Shown: positions 44,071 through 53,166 of the stretch, one piece after another
Layout of the letters: every line of letters starts with the position of its first letter
How positions within the stretch are numbered: position 1 is the stretch's first letter
Assembly: GCF_014649115.1 (NCBI RefSeq)
Contig: NZ_BMSK01000022.1
Span: forward strand, 62,001-126,000
Direction of reading: 5' to 3'
Origin: Streptomyces eurythermus
GTDB taxonomy: Bacteria > Actinomycetota > Actinomycetes > Streptomycetales > Streptomycetaceae
DNA: 64,000 nt
Program-made: the position numbers and the translations under genes
Notes under the pieces: generated by a model
Databases searched by the model: none
Seen by the model: the letters and a program-made list of their open reading frames with translations, nothing else
Told to the model about the DNA's origin: nothing

Positions 44071-45612
44071 ATGCCCGTAGCGGACGCGGAGACGGCGGTG
44101 CTGATCGTGGGCGGCGGGCCGGTCGGGCTCACCGCGCGGGCCCTGCTGGCCCGCTGGGGCGTACCCGCCCTGCTGGTCGAAAGGCGCCGGGAGCTGTCGC
44201 CGTTTCCCCGCTCCCGGCTGGTCAACGTCCGCTCGATGGAGATCTTCCGCGGGCTCGGACTGGCCGGCCGCGTCGCCGCCCGCGCCTTTCCGCCGGAGTA
44301 CGGCCGGGTCCGCTTCCGCGACACCCTGAGCGGCCCCGACTTCGCCACCGCCGCCATGACCGGGGTCCGCGCGCCGGTGCCGGAGAGCCCCGTCACCGGT
44401 GTCGTCACCTCGCAGGACCGGCTGGAGCCCACCCTGCTCGGCGCGGCGGACACCCCGCCGCGGTTCGGCTCGGAACTCGTCGGGCTGACCGAGGACCCGG
44501 ACGGCGTGGTGGCGCTGCTCGACGGGCCCGCACCCGGCGCCCGGATGCGGGTCCGGGCCCGCTACCTCCTCGCCGCCGACGGCGCGCACTCCACCGTCCG
44601 CCGGCTGCTGGGCATCGGCACCGGCGGACCGGGGGAGCTGGGCGCCTTCACCACCGTCGTCTTCGACGCCGACCTCGGCCGCTGGTGCGCCCGGCAGCCC
44701 GCCGGGGTCTACTTCACCACGCACGGATCGTTCCTGCCGCTGTACCCCGAGGGCGGCTGGGCCTGGTTCGGACCCACGCCCGAGGACGCGGACACCGCCG
44801 ACTGGCCGGCCGTCGTCGCGCGCGCCCTCGGCCCCGGCGCCGGTGTCCGGCCCGACGTGCTGCGCGTCCAGCACTGGGTGATGACCGCGTTCGTCGCCGA
44901 CCGCTTCCGCCGCGGCCGCGTCCTGCTGGCCGGCGACGCCGCGCACACGGTGCCGATCATCGGCGGGCTCGGCATGAACGCGGGCATCGCCGACGCGCAC
45001 AACCTCTGCTGGAAACTGGCCGGAGTGCTCCAGGGGTGGGCCTCCCCGGCCCTGCTGGACAGCTACGAGGCGGAACGCCGGCCCGTCGCCCGTACGACAC
45101 TCCGCCAGGCGGTGGCCAACACCAGGCTGGCGGCCCGGGTGCTGGACCGGCGCCGGGAACAGCTCCGTACCGGCACGGCGACCCCGGCGCCGGCCGAAGC
45201 CCCCTGGTCGGAGCGGTACTTCGCGCAACTGGGCCTCGTACTCGGCGTCACCTACCGCTCCGGCGCCGTCCTCTGCGCGGGCGGCCGCACCGACGACACC
45301 GGCCCGGACTACGTCCCCACCACCGACCCCGGCCGTCGCATGCCCCACCTCTGGCTCGGCCCCGGCCGCTCCACGCTCGACGTCTGCGGCGAGTGGTTCA
45401 CCCTGTTCACCGCGGATCCGGCCCGCCCGACACCACCGACCGCCACCCCTTGTCCGCTGCGCATCGCGCCCCTGCCCGCCGGGCCCGCCGAAGCCCTCGG
45501 CCTCGGCCCGCACGGAACGCTGCTCGTCCGCCCCGACGGCCACATCGCCGCCCGCCCCACCGGCGCCGGCAGCCTCCGCCGCGCCCTCGCCGCGCTCACC
45601 GGCACAGCGTGA
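44071..45612 (+). CDS. FAD-dependent aromatic monooxygenase (PheA/TfdB family)
   Basis: The 513-residue protein has the FAD dinucleotide-binding VLIVGGGPVGLTARALLA, the middle DG motif (YLLAADGAHSTVRRLLG) and the flavin-ribityl motif VLLAGDAAHTVPIIGGLGMN followed by GIADAHNLCWKL. These NAD(P)H enzymes hydroxylate phenols or polyketide aromatics. The C-terminal thioredoxin-like tail is present. No biosynthetic cluster surrounds it, so a catabolic or detoxifying role is as likely as a tailoring one. A 58-residue 3' neighbour gap separates it from the PucR gene, convergent. Confidence 0.87.
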   Translation: MPVADAETAVLIVGGGPVGLTARALLARWGVPALLVERRRELSPFPRSRLVNVRSMEIFRGLGLAGRVAARAFPPEYGRVRFRDTLSGPDFATAAMTGVRAPVPESPVTGVVTSQDRLEPTLLGAADTPPRFGSELVGLTEDPDGVVALLDGPAPGARMRVRARYLLAADGAHSTVRRLLGIGTGGPGELGAFTTVVFDADLGRWCARQPAGVYFTTHGSFLPLYPEGGWAWFGPTPEDADTADWPAVVARALGPGAGVRPDVLRVQHWVMTAFVADRFRRGRVLLAGDAAHTVPIIGGLGMNAGIADAHNLCWKLAGVLQGWASPALLDSYEAERRPVARTTLRQAVANTRLAARVLDRRREQLRTGTATPAPAEAPWSERYFAQLGLVLGVTYRSGAVLCAGGRTDDTGPDYVPTTDPGRRMPHLWLGPGRSTLDVCGEWFTLFTADPARPTPPTATPCPLRIAPLPAGPAEALGLGPHGTLLVRPDGHIAARPTGAGSLRRALAALTGTA

Positions 45613-45631
45613 CCACTCGGTCGGGCAGGAC

Positions 45632-46924
45632 TCACAGCCGGGCCCGTTTCAGCGCCATGTGCAGCAGCAGCCGGTCCTCCCCGTCGTCCAGGTCCAGGCC
45701 GGTCAGCTGCTCCACCCGGGACAGCCGGTAGTACAGCGTCTGGCGGTGGATGCCCAGCTCGGACGCCGTGCGCCCGGCCTGGCCCGCGCAGTCCAGGTAG
45801 ATCTCCGCCGTCCGGGCGAGTTCCGCGTGGGCGGGGGAGAGGAGCGAGCCGACCACCCGGTCCCGCGCGGTCTCCGGCGGCAGTGCGGTCAGCAGCCGGT
45901 ACGCCCCGATCCGTGCCCACTGGGCGACCGGCCCGAGCCGTGGCTCGGCCAGCGCGGCGCGCGCCGCGTCGAACGCCTGCTGCCACATCGTGCCCAGCTC
46001 CGCGAGGCCCGCGCCGGGCTCCCCGACGCCGGCGGCGTGGCCGGTGGCCCGGGCGGCGAGCCCGGCCGCCCCGCCGGGCCGCGCCGCCACGGCCGCCGCC
46101 GCCCGCGCCCCGGCGCCGCGCGCCAACGTGCCCCGGGACTCCTCGGCCTCCTTCAGCAGCCGGGTGGCGGCGGCCACCGCGGGGGCCGTCGTGTCCGGGG
46201 TGCGCAGCCGCACCAGGACCGCGAGGCTCAGGCCGGCCGCTCCCCAGGGCAGGGCGCACAGGGCCGTGGCGTGCGGGACCGTGCGCGGCGCGGGGACGTC
46301 GTCCGGGTCGGCCGCCGGCCAGGGCGCGACGCAGACCAGCGTGTGCGGGCCGTCGGCGCGGGGGCCGAGCGCGGTGCGCAGGTCGGCCACCGCCATGTCC
46401 CGCTGCCAGCCCCGGTCGGCGGTGAGCACCGCCCGCAGCTCCCGGCTCAGCCCCGCCCCGGCCTCCGCCTCGTCGGCGAGCAGCGCGCCGATCCGGTCCG
46501 CCACCCGCATGGCGGCGGTCAGCTGGGCGTCGGTCGGCCCCGGGTCGCCGTCCAGCAGCCACACGTAGCCGAGGACGACGCCCCGGTGGCGTACCGGCAG
46601 GCAGATCCGGCCCCGGTAGACACCGGCCTGGGGGCTGGGCGGGATGCGCACCGGCCCGGTCGCCCGGGTGATGCCGAACCCCTCGAACCAGGCCCGGACG
46701 GTCGCCGTGGAGCGCCGGGTGAGGATCGAGCGGGTGCGCACCGGGTCCAGCGCGGACGGGTCCAGCTCGTCCTCGCTGTCGTAGGCCCCGAAGGCGATCA
46801 GCTCGAAGTCGCGGTTCTCCAGGGTCGCGGGCACGCCCAGCAACTCGGAGATCTCGTCCACCAGCTCCTGGTAGTCCGCCTTGAACGCCTTGAAATCCGC
46901 CGCCACCCGGGCATTCTCCCCCAT
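45632..46924 (-). CDS. PucR family transcriptional regulator of proline catabolism
   Basis: The 430-residue product has an N-terminal sensory region and the C-terminal PucR helix-turn-helix (TASELGIHRQTLYYRLSRVE followed by QLTGLDLDDGEDRLLL). It is divergent from proline dehydrogenase, and PucR-type PutR activators commonly control putBA-like genes in actinobacteria, so proline-dependent control is likely. I take ATG 46924 (MGENARVAADFKAFK); a start 7 codons upstream is also in frame. Confidence 0.85.
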   Translation of the reverse strand: MGENARVAADFKAFKADYQELVDEISELLGVPATLENRDFELIAFGAYDSEDELDPSALDPVRTRSILTRRSTATVRAWFEGFGITRATGPVRIPPSPQAGVYRGRICLPVRHRGVVLGYVWLLDGDPGPTDAQLTAAMRVADRIGALLADEAEAGAGLSRELRAVLTADRGWQRDMAVADLRTALGPRADGPHTLVCVAPWPAADPDDVPAPRTVPHATALCALPWGAAGLSLAVLVRLRTPDTTAPAVAAATRLLKEAEESRGTLARGAGARAAAAVAARPGGAAGLAARATGHAAGVGEPGAGLAELGTMWQQAFDAARAALAEPRLGPVAQWARIGAYRLLTALPPETARDRVVGSLLSPAHAELARTAEIYLDCAGQAGRTASELGIHRQTLYYRLSRVEQLTGLDLDDGEDRLLLHMALKRARL

Positions 46925-46991
46925 TCCCCGGCCGCCTTCATACATCTGTCTGAGATCTCGGGCACGGATGCGTGACAGCTGTCGATGGCCC

Positions 46992-47008
46992 AGGATCGGA
47001 GAGATCCT
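46992..47008. promoter_or_regulatory. palindrome in the PucR-proline dehydrogenase intergenic region
   Basis: AGGATC (46992-46997) and GATCCT (47003-47008) are exact inverted arms around GGAGA, midway between the divergent genes. It is a candidate regulator-binding site; no binding data. Confidence 0.4.
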
Positions 47009-47089
47009 TAGGTTTCACGGTGGTTCTCCGTGCCGTACCCGAATCGTCGGGTGGCGGCCTCTTTTGGTGCTTGTCTGTGGAGGTGCCCC

Positions 47090-48016
47090 GTGCTGGGTCC
47101 CGTGATTCTCGCCGCGTCGCGCAGCGACCGGATGCGACGCCTGATCTCGGCGGCCCCGGTGACCAAGCAGGTCGTCGACCGCTTCATACCCGGTGAGACC
47201 GTCGCCGACATCGTCCCGATCATCGAGGACCTGACGGCCAAGGGCCTGGAGCTGACGATGGACGTCGTCGGCGAGGACATCACCGCCCCGGAGCAGGCCA
47301 CCGCCGCCCGGGACGCCTACCTGGCGCTCATCGACCACCTCAAGGCCCTGGAACTGGGCGAGAAGGTCGAGATGTCGGTCAAGCTCTCCATGTTCGGCCA
47401 GGCGCTGGACGGCGGCCATGAGCTGGCCCTCGCCAACGTCCGCCCGGTCGTCGAGGCCGCCGCCGCCATCGGCACGACGGTCACCCTGGACGCCGAGGAC
47501 CACACCACCCTCGACTCGATGTTCGCCATCCACGAGGAGCTGCGGAAGGACTTCCCGCAGACCGGCTGCGTCATCCAGGCCTACCTCTTCCGCACCGAGG
47601 CCGACGCCCGCCGCCTCGCCGCCTCCGGCAGCCGGGTCCGCCTGGTCAAGGGCGCCTACAAGGAGCCCGCCGAGGTCGCCTACCAGCAGAAGCACGAGAT
47701 CGACAAGGCCTACGTGCGCATCCTGCGGATCCTGATGGAGGGCGCGGGCTACCCGATGATCGGGTCCCACGACCCCCGCCTGATCGCCATCGCCCAGGAG
47801 CTGGCCCACAAGGCCGGCCGTAAGCTCGACGAGTACGAGTTCCAGATGCTGTACGGCATCCGGAGCGAGGAGCACCTGCGGCTGGCCGCCGAGGGCCACC
47901 GCATGCGCGTCTACACGGCCTACGGCACCGACTGGTACGGCTACTTCATGCGCCGTCTCGCGGAGAAGCCGGCGAACCTCCGGTTCTTCCTCCGTTCCAT
48001 GGTCAGCAAGGGCTGA
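47090..48016 (+). CDS. proline dehydrogenase (monofunctional)
   Basis: The 308-residue FAD enzyme oxidises proline to pyrroline-5-carboxylate. Motifs: SVKLSMFGQALDGG, TVTLDAEDHTTLDS, GCVIQAYLFRTEADA, RLVKGAYKEPAEVAY, MIGSHDPRLIAIA and the C-terminal YGTDWYGYFMRRLAEKPANL. The GTG at 47090 is preceded by GGAGG; upstream in-frame codons are outside the conserved domain. Followed 38 nt later by the dehydrogenase for its product. Confidence 0.94.
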   Translation: MLGPVILAASRSDRMRRLISAAPVTKQVVDRFIPGETVADIVPIIEDLTAKGLELTMDVVGEDITAPEQATAARDAYLALIDHLKALELGEKVEMSVKLSMFGQALDGGHELALANVRPVVEAAAAIGTTVTLDAEDHTTLDSMFAIHEELRKDFPQTGCVIQAYLFRTEADARRLAASGSRVRLVKGAYKEPAEVAYQQKHEIDKAYVRILRILMEGAGYPMIGSHDPRLIAIAQELAHKAGRKLDEYEFQMLYGIRSEEHLRLAAEGHRMRVYTAYGTDWYGYFMRRLAEKPANLRFFLRSMVSKG

Positions 48017-48054
48017 GCCCACCACCCGCTCACGTACAAGGAGTTACGGATCTC

Positions 48055-49686
48055 ATGGACGCTGTGACCCAGGTCCCCACCCCCGTCAACGAGCCGGTGC
48101 ACGGCTACGCCCCCGGCTCGCCCGAGCGCCTCCGGCTGGAGGCCAAGCTCAAGGAGCTGGCCGAGAACCCGATCGAGCTGCCGATGACCATCGGTGGCGA
48201 GAAGCGGCTGGGCGGCGGCGAGCCGTTCCAGGTGGTCCAGCCGCACAACCACAAGTCCGTCCTCGGCACCGGCCGGCACGCCACCCAGCAGGACGCCCGC
48301 GACGCCATCGACGCCGCCCTGGCCGCCGCCCCCGCCTGGCGCGCGATGTCCTTCGACGACCGTGCCGCGATCATCCTGCGCGCCGCCGAGCTGCTGGCCG
48401 GCCCGTGGCGCGAGACGATCGCCGCGTCCACCATGCTGGGCCAGTCCAAGACCGCCCAGCAGGCCGAGATCGACTCGCCCTGTGAGCTGGTCGACTTCTG
48501 GCGCTTCAACGTCCACTACGCCCGCCAGATCATCGCCGAGCAGCCCCCGGCGAACTCTCCGGGCGTGTGGAACCGTCTGGACCACCGCCCGCTGGAGGGC
48601 TTCGTCTACGCGATCACGCCGTTCAACTTCTCGGCGATCGCGGCCAACCTGCCCACCGCCCCCGCCCTGATGGGCAACGTGGTGGTCTGGAAGCCGTCCC
48701 CGACGCAGACCCACGCCGCCGTGCTGCTGATGCAGCTGCTGGAGGAGGCGGGCCTGCCCAAGGGCGTCATCAACCTCGTCACCGGCGACGGCATCGCGGT
48801 CTCCGAGGTCGCCCTGGAGCACCGGGACCTCGCGGGCATCCACTTCACCGGCTCGACCAAGACCTTCCAGTACCTGTGGAAGACGGTCGGCAACAACATC
48901 GAGAAGTACCGCTCCTACCCGCGTCTGGTCGGCGAGACCGGCGGCAAGGACTTCCTGGTCGCCCACCCCTCGGCCGACCGCGCGGTGCTGAAGACCGCCC
49001 TGACCCGCGGTGCCTTCGAGTACCAGGGCCAGAAGTGCAGCGCCACCTCCCGCGCCTACATCCCGGCCTCCATCTGGAACTCGGGCTTCAAGGAGGAGTT
49101 CGCCGCCGAGGTCGACTACCTGACCATGGGTGACGTCACCGACCTGTCGAACTTCATGGGCGCCGTCATCGACGACCGCTCGTTCGCCAAGAACAAGGCC
49201 GCCATCGACCGCGCCAAGGCCGACCCCACCTGCACGATCGTCGCGGGCGGCTCCTACGACGACTCGGTGGGCTACTTCGTCCGCCCGACCGTCATCGAGT
49301 GCACCGACCCGGAGAACGAGGTCTTCACCACCGAGTACTTCGGCCCGATCCTCGCGGTGTACGTCTACGAGGACGACAAGTACGACGAGATGCTGACCCA
49401 GATGGAGTCGGTGTCGGACTACGCCCTCACCGGCTCGGTCATCGCCAACGACCGCGCCGCGGCGGCGTACACGATGGAGAAGCTCCGCTTCGCCGCGGGC
49501 AACTTCTACATCAACGACAAGTCGACCGGCGCCGTCGTCGGCCAGCAGCCCTTCGGCGGCGGCCGCGCCTCCGGCACCAACGACAAGGCCGGCGCCCCCC
49601 AGAACCTGCTGCGCTGGACCCTGACCCGCGCCATCAAGGAGACCCTGGTCCCGCCGACCGACTACGCCTACCCGCACATGGGCTGA
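48055..49686 (+). CDS. pruA: L-glutamate gamma-semialdehyde (P5C) dehydrogenase
   Basis: This 543-residue aldehyde dehydrogenase oxidises glutamate semialdehyde to glutamate with NAD+, completing proline breakdown. Visible: EGFVYAITPFNFSAIAANLP, the cofactor loop GIHFTGSTKTFQYLW, the catalytic GETGGKDFLVAHPSAD (Glu) and FEYQGQKCSATSRAY (Cys), and FFGGGRASGTNDKAG-like PFGGGRASGTNDKAG. ATG at 48055 after AAGGAG. Forms an operon with proline dehydrogenase. A two-part hairpin follows. Confidence 0.95.
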   Translation: MDAVTQVPTPVNEPVHGYAPGSPERLRLEAKLKELAENPIELPMTIGGEKRLGGGEPFQVVQPHNHKSVLGTGRHATQQDARDAIDAALAAAPAWRAMSFDDRAAIILRAAELLAGPWRETIAASTMLGQSKTAQQAEIDSPCELVDFWRFNVHYARQIIAEQPPANSPGVWNRLDHRPLEGFVYAITPFNFSAIAANLPTAPALMGNVVVWKPSPTQTHAAVLLMQLLEEAGLPKGVINLVTGDGIAVSEVALEHRDLAGIHFTGSTKTFQYLWKTVGNNIEKYRSYPRLVGETGGKDFLVAHPSADRAVLKTALTRGAFEYQGQKCSATSRAYIPASIWNSGFKEEFAAEVDYLTMGDVTDLSNFMGAVIDDRSFAKNKAAIDRAKADPTCTIVAGGSYDDSVGYFVRPTVIECTDPENEVFTTEYFGPILAVYVYEDDKYDEMLTQMESVSDYALTGSVIANDRAAAAYTMEKLRFAAGNFYINDKSTGAVVGQQPFGGGRASGTNDKAGAPQNLLRWTLTRAIKETLVPPTDYAYPHMG

Positions 49687-49702
49687 CCGCCCCCGCGATC
49701 CC

Positions 49703-49741
49703 GGCCCGGGACGCCCGCTTCCGCAGCGGGCCTCCCGGGCC
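49703..49741 (+). terminator. pruA terminator hairpin
   Basis: GGCCCGGG (49703-49710) and GCCCGC (49713-49718) pair with GCGGGC (49726-49731) and CCCGGGCC (49734-49741), with a 2x2 internal loop, 17 nt after the pruA stop. Confidence 0.65.
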
Positions 49742-49772
49742 GTCGCCATGTCCGGGGGGCGATACTGCGGTC

Positions 49773-50312
49773 ATGACTCCTCGCTGCCGACTCGTCCACA
49801 CCGCCGACCTCGAACCCGCCGGACTGCGGGAGATACGCGCCCTGTTGGACGACGCGTTCGACGGGGACTTCTCGGACGAGGACTGGGACCACGGGCTGGG
49901 CGGGACGCACGCGCTGATCGAGGACGGCACGGGCCTCGCCGCGCACGGGGCCCTCGTGATGCGCCGGGTGCGGCACCGGGGGCGGTGGCTGCGCACCGGG
50001 TACGTCGAGGGCGTCGCCGTACGGGCCGACGTACGGCGCACCGGGCTCGGGGGACGGGTGATGGCCGAGCTGGAGCGGATGATCGACCGGGCCTACGACC
50101 TCGGCGCGCTGTCGGCGAGCGACGAGGGCGCCCTGCTGTACGCCGCCCGGGGCTGGCAGTGCTGGCCCGGACCGGTGCACGCCCTCTCCCCGGAGGGCGT
50201 CGTCCGGCTGCCGGACGAGGAGGGCGGGGTGTACGTGCGGCCCGCGCTCGCCGGTCCGCTGGAGGCGTCCGGGGAACTGGTCTTCGACTGGCGGGACGGC
50301 GACATCGTCTGA
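49773..50312 (+). CDS. AAC(2')-like aminoglycoside N-acetyltransferase (GNAT)
   Basis: The 179-residue protein parallels mycobacterial AAC(2') enzymes along its length: RLVHTADLEPAGLREIRALL, FDGDFSDEDWDHGLGGTHAL, GYVEGVAVRADVRRTGLGGR (acetyl-CoA loop region), YDLGALSASDEGALLYAARGW and a C-terminal SGELVFDWRDGDIV. AAC(2') acetylates the 2' amino group of aminoglycosides; in mycobacteria the chromosomal gene may have another main role. GATACT lies 6 nt before the ATG, so the mRNA may be leaderless. Located between pruA and leuB, not near antibiotic genes. Confidence 0.82.
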   Translation: MTPRCRLVHTADLEPAGLREIRALLDDAFDGDFSDEDWDHGLGGTHALIEDGTGLAAHGALVMRRVRHRGRWLRTGYVEGVAVRADVRRTGLGGRVMAELERMIDRAYDLGALSASDEGALLYAARGWQCWPGPVHALSPEGVVRLPDEEGGVYVRPALAGPLEASGELVFDWRDGDIV

Positions 50313-50570
50313 CGCCGTGTCGGGGGGCCCGGCGAAAGCCCAGCTCAGCGGGGCCGTCGTCTCAGATAGTAGGAAGTCCGAGTAATTGTGCAGACAGGCG
50401 CGGGCCGCTCCCTTAACGTGAAAGAAGCCGAACGTCTCGCTCCATCCAGCGAATGGCGGTCGTGAGCCGGCCCGCGCAGGCAACCCCTGCGGCCGAGCGC
50501 TCCCCGCCCCTTCCGGCGTCTCGCACCCTCTCATTGCCGTGCTCCACGCATGCCGAAGGAGTCGATTGCC

Positions 50571-50702
50571 ATGGCCGAGACCACCGTCCGCCGCCGAGTC
50601 CGCCACGTGTCCCGTACGAGCGAGTCCGACCGCAAGAACGCCGCCGCCGCCCTCCAGCGCGCCCTCGACCGCCGGGACAACGGCGGCCAGACCGGCCACT
50701 GA
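50571..50702 (+). CDS. 43-residue conserved-type small basic protein
   Basis: The ORF encodes MAETTVRRRVRHVSRTSESD followed by RKNAAAALQRALDRRDNGGQTGH. GAAGGAG lies 9 nt upstream of the ATG, a strong ribosome-binding site. The protein is rich in Arg and probably partly helical; I recall similar short proteins in other Streptomyces but no function. The 258 bp upstream is unusually AT-rich near 50372-50420 (for example GAGTAATTG) and probably holds its promoter and a long 5' leader. Confidence 0.65.
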   Translation: MAETTVRRRVRHVSRTSESDRKNAAAALQRALDRRDNGGQTGH

Positions 50703-50790
50703 GCCGGGCCGGCGCGTGCCGAGCGACCCCCGTCCGTCCGCATCGCGGACAGGTCGTGTCATCACCTGGGACGAGGAGTAGGGTGCCGAC

Positions 50791-51834
50791 ATGTCTCGCA
50801 GCATCAATCTCGCAGTGATCCCCGGTGACGGCATCGGCCAGGAGGTCGTGGCCGAGGGTCTGAAGGTCCTCTCCGCCGTCCTTCCGCAGGATGTGAAGCT
50901 GGAGACCAAGGAGTACGACTTCGGCGCCAAGCGCTACCACGCCACCGGTGAGACCCTCACCGACGCCGACCTGGAGCAGCTCAAGGGCCACGACGCCATC
51001 CTGCTCGGCGCGATCGGCGACCCGTCCGTGCCGTCCGGCGTCCTGGAGCGCGGCTTCCTGCTGAAGCTCCGCTTCGCCTTCGACCACCACGTCAACCTGC
51101 GCCCGTCCAAGCTGCTCCCCGGTGTCGCCACCCCGCTGGCCGGCCAGCCGGAGATCGACTTCGTCGTGGTCCGCGAGGGCACCGAGGGCCCCTACACGGG
51201 CAACGGCGGCACCATCCGCAAGGGCACCGCGCACGAGGTCGCCACCGAGGTGTCCGTCAACACGGCCTACGGCGTCGAGCGTGTCGTCCGCGACGCCTTC
51301 GAGCGCGCCCAGGCCCGTCCGCGCAAGAAGCTCACGCTGGTCCACAAGAACAACGTGCTGACCTTCGCCGGGCACCTGTGGACGAACATCTTCACCAAGG
51401 TGGCCGAGGAGTACCCCGAGGTCACCACCGACTACATCCACGTCGACGCGGCGACGATCTACCTCGTCACCGACCCCGGCCGCTTCGACGTCATCGTCAC
51501 CGACAACCTCTTCGGCGACATCATCACCGACCTCGCCGCGGCCGTCTCCGGCGGCATCGGCGTGGCCGCCTCCGGCAACATCAACCCCAGCCGCGAGTTC
51601 CCGTCCATGTTCGAGCCGGTCCACGGCTCGGCCCCGGACATCGCCGGCCAGGGCAAGGCCGACCCCACCGCGACCGTCCTGTCCGTCGCCCTGCTGCTGC
51701 GCCACCTGGGCTACGAGTCGGAGGCCGACCGCATCGACACGGCCGTGGCCGCCGACCTGACCGAGCGCGCCGGAAAGCCGGCCCGCTCCACCTCCGAGAT
51801 CGGCGACGCGCTCGCCGTACGCGTAGCCGGCTGA
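50791..51834 (+). CDS. leuB: 3-isopropylmalate dehydrogenase
   Basis: LeuB oxidatively decarboxylates 3-isopropylmalate in leucine synthesis. The 347-residue protein has LAVIPGDGIGQEVVAEGLKV, LLGAIGDPSVPSG, FVVVREGTEGPYTGNGG, LVHKNNVLTFAGHLW and the Mg/NAD region IVTDNLFGDIITDLAAAVSG, FEPVHGSAPDIAGQGKADPT. TAGGGT (50779-50784) lies 6 nt before the ATG: a probable leaderless start. A hairpin follows. Confidence 0.96.
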   Translation: MSRSINLAVIPGDGIGQEVVAEGLKVLSAVLPQDVKLETKEYDFGAKRYHATGETLTDADLEQLKGHDAILLGAIGDPSVPSGVLERGFLLKLRFAFDHHVNLRPSKLLPGVATPLAGQPEIDFVVVREGTEGPYTGNGGTIRKGTAHEVATEVSVNTAYGVERVVRDAFERAQARPRKKLTLVHKNNVLTFAGHLWTNIFTKVAEEYPEVTTDYIHVDAATIYLVTDPGRFDVIVTDNLFGDIITDLAAAVSGGIGVAASGNINPSREFPSMFEPVHGSAPDIAGQGKADPTATVLSVALLLRHLGYESEADRIDTAVAADLTERAGKPARSTSEIGDALAVRVAG

Positions 51835-51853
51835 CCCGCCGCGCTACACCTCG

Positions 51854-51885
51854 AGCCGCCGGGTCGCGAACCGCACCCGGCGGCT
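51854..51885 (+). terminator. leuB terminator hairpin
   Basis: AGCCGCCGGGT (51854-51864) and its exact reverse complement ACCCGGCGGCT (51875-51885) flank a 10-nt loop 19 nt after the leuB stop, followed by TCTGTC. Confidence 0.7.
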
Positions 51886-52077
51886 TCTGTCATGCCCCGC
51901 CGGGTGTCACCATCAACCCCTGGGCCGCCCCACCCTGATTCCGTCCGTCGCCGCCCGCGCGCGATAATCGAACGCGGAGCCGCGATATGAGGGAATGCTC
52001 GGACGTCCGATCACCGACGACCGGGGGTGCAGGCGTGAGCGCGGCCCGTCACTACAACCGGTGAAGGACAACCACTG

Positions 52078-53166
52078 ATGACGACGCCCACGATCGAGCT
52101 CAAGCCGTCCGCCAGCCCGCTCGCCGCCGCAGAGCGCGAGGCGATCCTGGCCGACCCCGGCTTCGGCCGCCACTTCACCGACCACATGGTGACGATCAGG
52201 TGGACCGAGGGCCGCGGCTGGCACGACGCCCAGCTCGTTCCGTACGGTCCGATCTCCCTGGACCCCTCCACCGCCGTCCTGCACTACGGCCAGGAGATCT
52301 TCGAGGGGCTGAAGGCCTACCGCCAGCCGGACGGCTCGGTCGCGCTGTTCCGTCCCGAGGCCAATGCCCGCCGGTTCCGCCACTCCGCCCGCCGCATGGC
52401 CATGGCCGAGCTGCCCGAGGAGCTGTTCATCGCCGCGCTGGACGCGCTGCTCGCCCAGGACGCCGACTGGGTCCCGCCGCACGGCGGCGAGGCGTCCCTC
52501 TACCTGCGGCCGTTCATGTTCGCCACGGAGGCCGCGCTCGGCGTCCACCCGGCCAACGAGTACCTGTTCATGCTGATCGCCTCCCCGTCCGGCGCCTACT
52601 TCTCCGGTGGCGTGAAGCCGGTCACCATCTGGGTCGCCGAGGACCACGTCCGGGCGGTCCCGGGCGGCACCGGCGACGCCAAGACCGGCGGCAACTACGC
52701 CGCGTCCCTGCTGCCGCAGGCCGAGGCCGCCGCGCACGGCTGCGACCAGGTCGTCTACCTCGACGCGGTGACCCGCACCAAGGTCGAGGAGTCCGGCAGC
52801 ATGAACGTCGCCTTCGTCTACGGCGACCGGATCGTCACCCCCGCGCTCAGCGGCTCCATCCTGGAGGGCATCACCCGCGACTCCATCCTCCAGGTCGCCC
52901 GCGACCTCGGCTACACCGCAGAGGAGGGCACGATCACCCTCCAGCAGTGGCGCGAGGACGCGGCGTCCGGCGCGCTGACCGAGGTCTTCGCGTGCGGCAC
53001 CGCGGCGGTCGTCACGCCCATCGGCCACGTCAAGACCAAGAGCGACCAGTGGTCCCACGGCGACGGTTCGACCGGGCCGGTGACCATGCGGCTGCGGGAA
53101 GCGCTGCTGTCCGTGCAGCGGGGTCTGACGGAGGACAAGCACGGGTGGATGCACCGGGTCGGTTAA
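52078..53166 (+). CDS. ilvE: branched-chain amino acid aminotransferase
   Basis: IlvE transfers amino groups from glutamate to the 2-oxo acids of Val, Leu and Ile with PLP. The 362-residue class IV enzyme has LHYGQEIFEGLKAYRQPDGS, RPFMFATEAALGV, TGGNYAASLLPQAEA containing the PLP-lysine area (GDAKTGGNYAAS), VEESGSMNVAFVYGD and CGTAAVVTPIGHVKTKS. Preceded by GGTGAAGGACAACCACTG; the 240 bp upstream contains the leuB terminator and presumed promoter. It is followed by a hairpin built from a dispersed repeat. Confidence 0.95.
   Translation: MTTPTIELKPSASPLAAAEREAILADPGFGRHFTDHMVTIRWTEGRGWHDAQLVPYGPISLDPSTAVLHYGQEIFEGLKAYRQPDGSVALFRPEANARRFRHSARRMAMAELPEELFIAALDALLAQDADWVPPHGGEASLYLRPFMFATEAALGVHPANEYLFMLIASPSGAYFSGGVKPVTIWVAEDHVRAVPGGTGDAKTGGNYAASLLPQAEAAAHGCDQVVYLDAVTRTKVEESGSMNVAFVYGDRIVTPALSGSILEGITRDSILQVARDLGYTAEEGTITLQQWREDAASGALTEVFACGTAAVVTPIGHVKTKSDQWSHGDGSTGPVTMRLREALLSVQRGLTEDKHGWMHRVG

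Noticed and set aside
44071..45612. Part of an aromatic polyketide gene cluster
   Set aside because: The monooxygenase stands alone; no ketosynthase, cyclase or other tailoring genes are near.
51985..52062. Leader peptide upstream of ilvE starting at ATG 51985
   Set aside because: The 25-codon frame has no cluster of branched-chain codons and no T-tailed terminator follows before ilvE.
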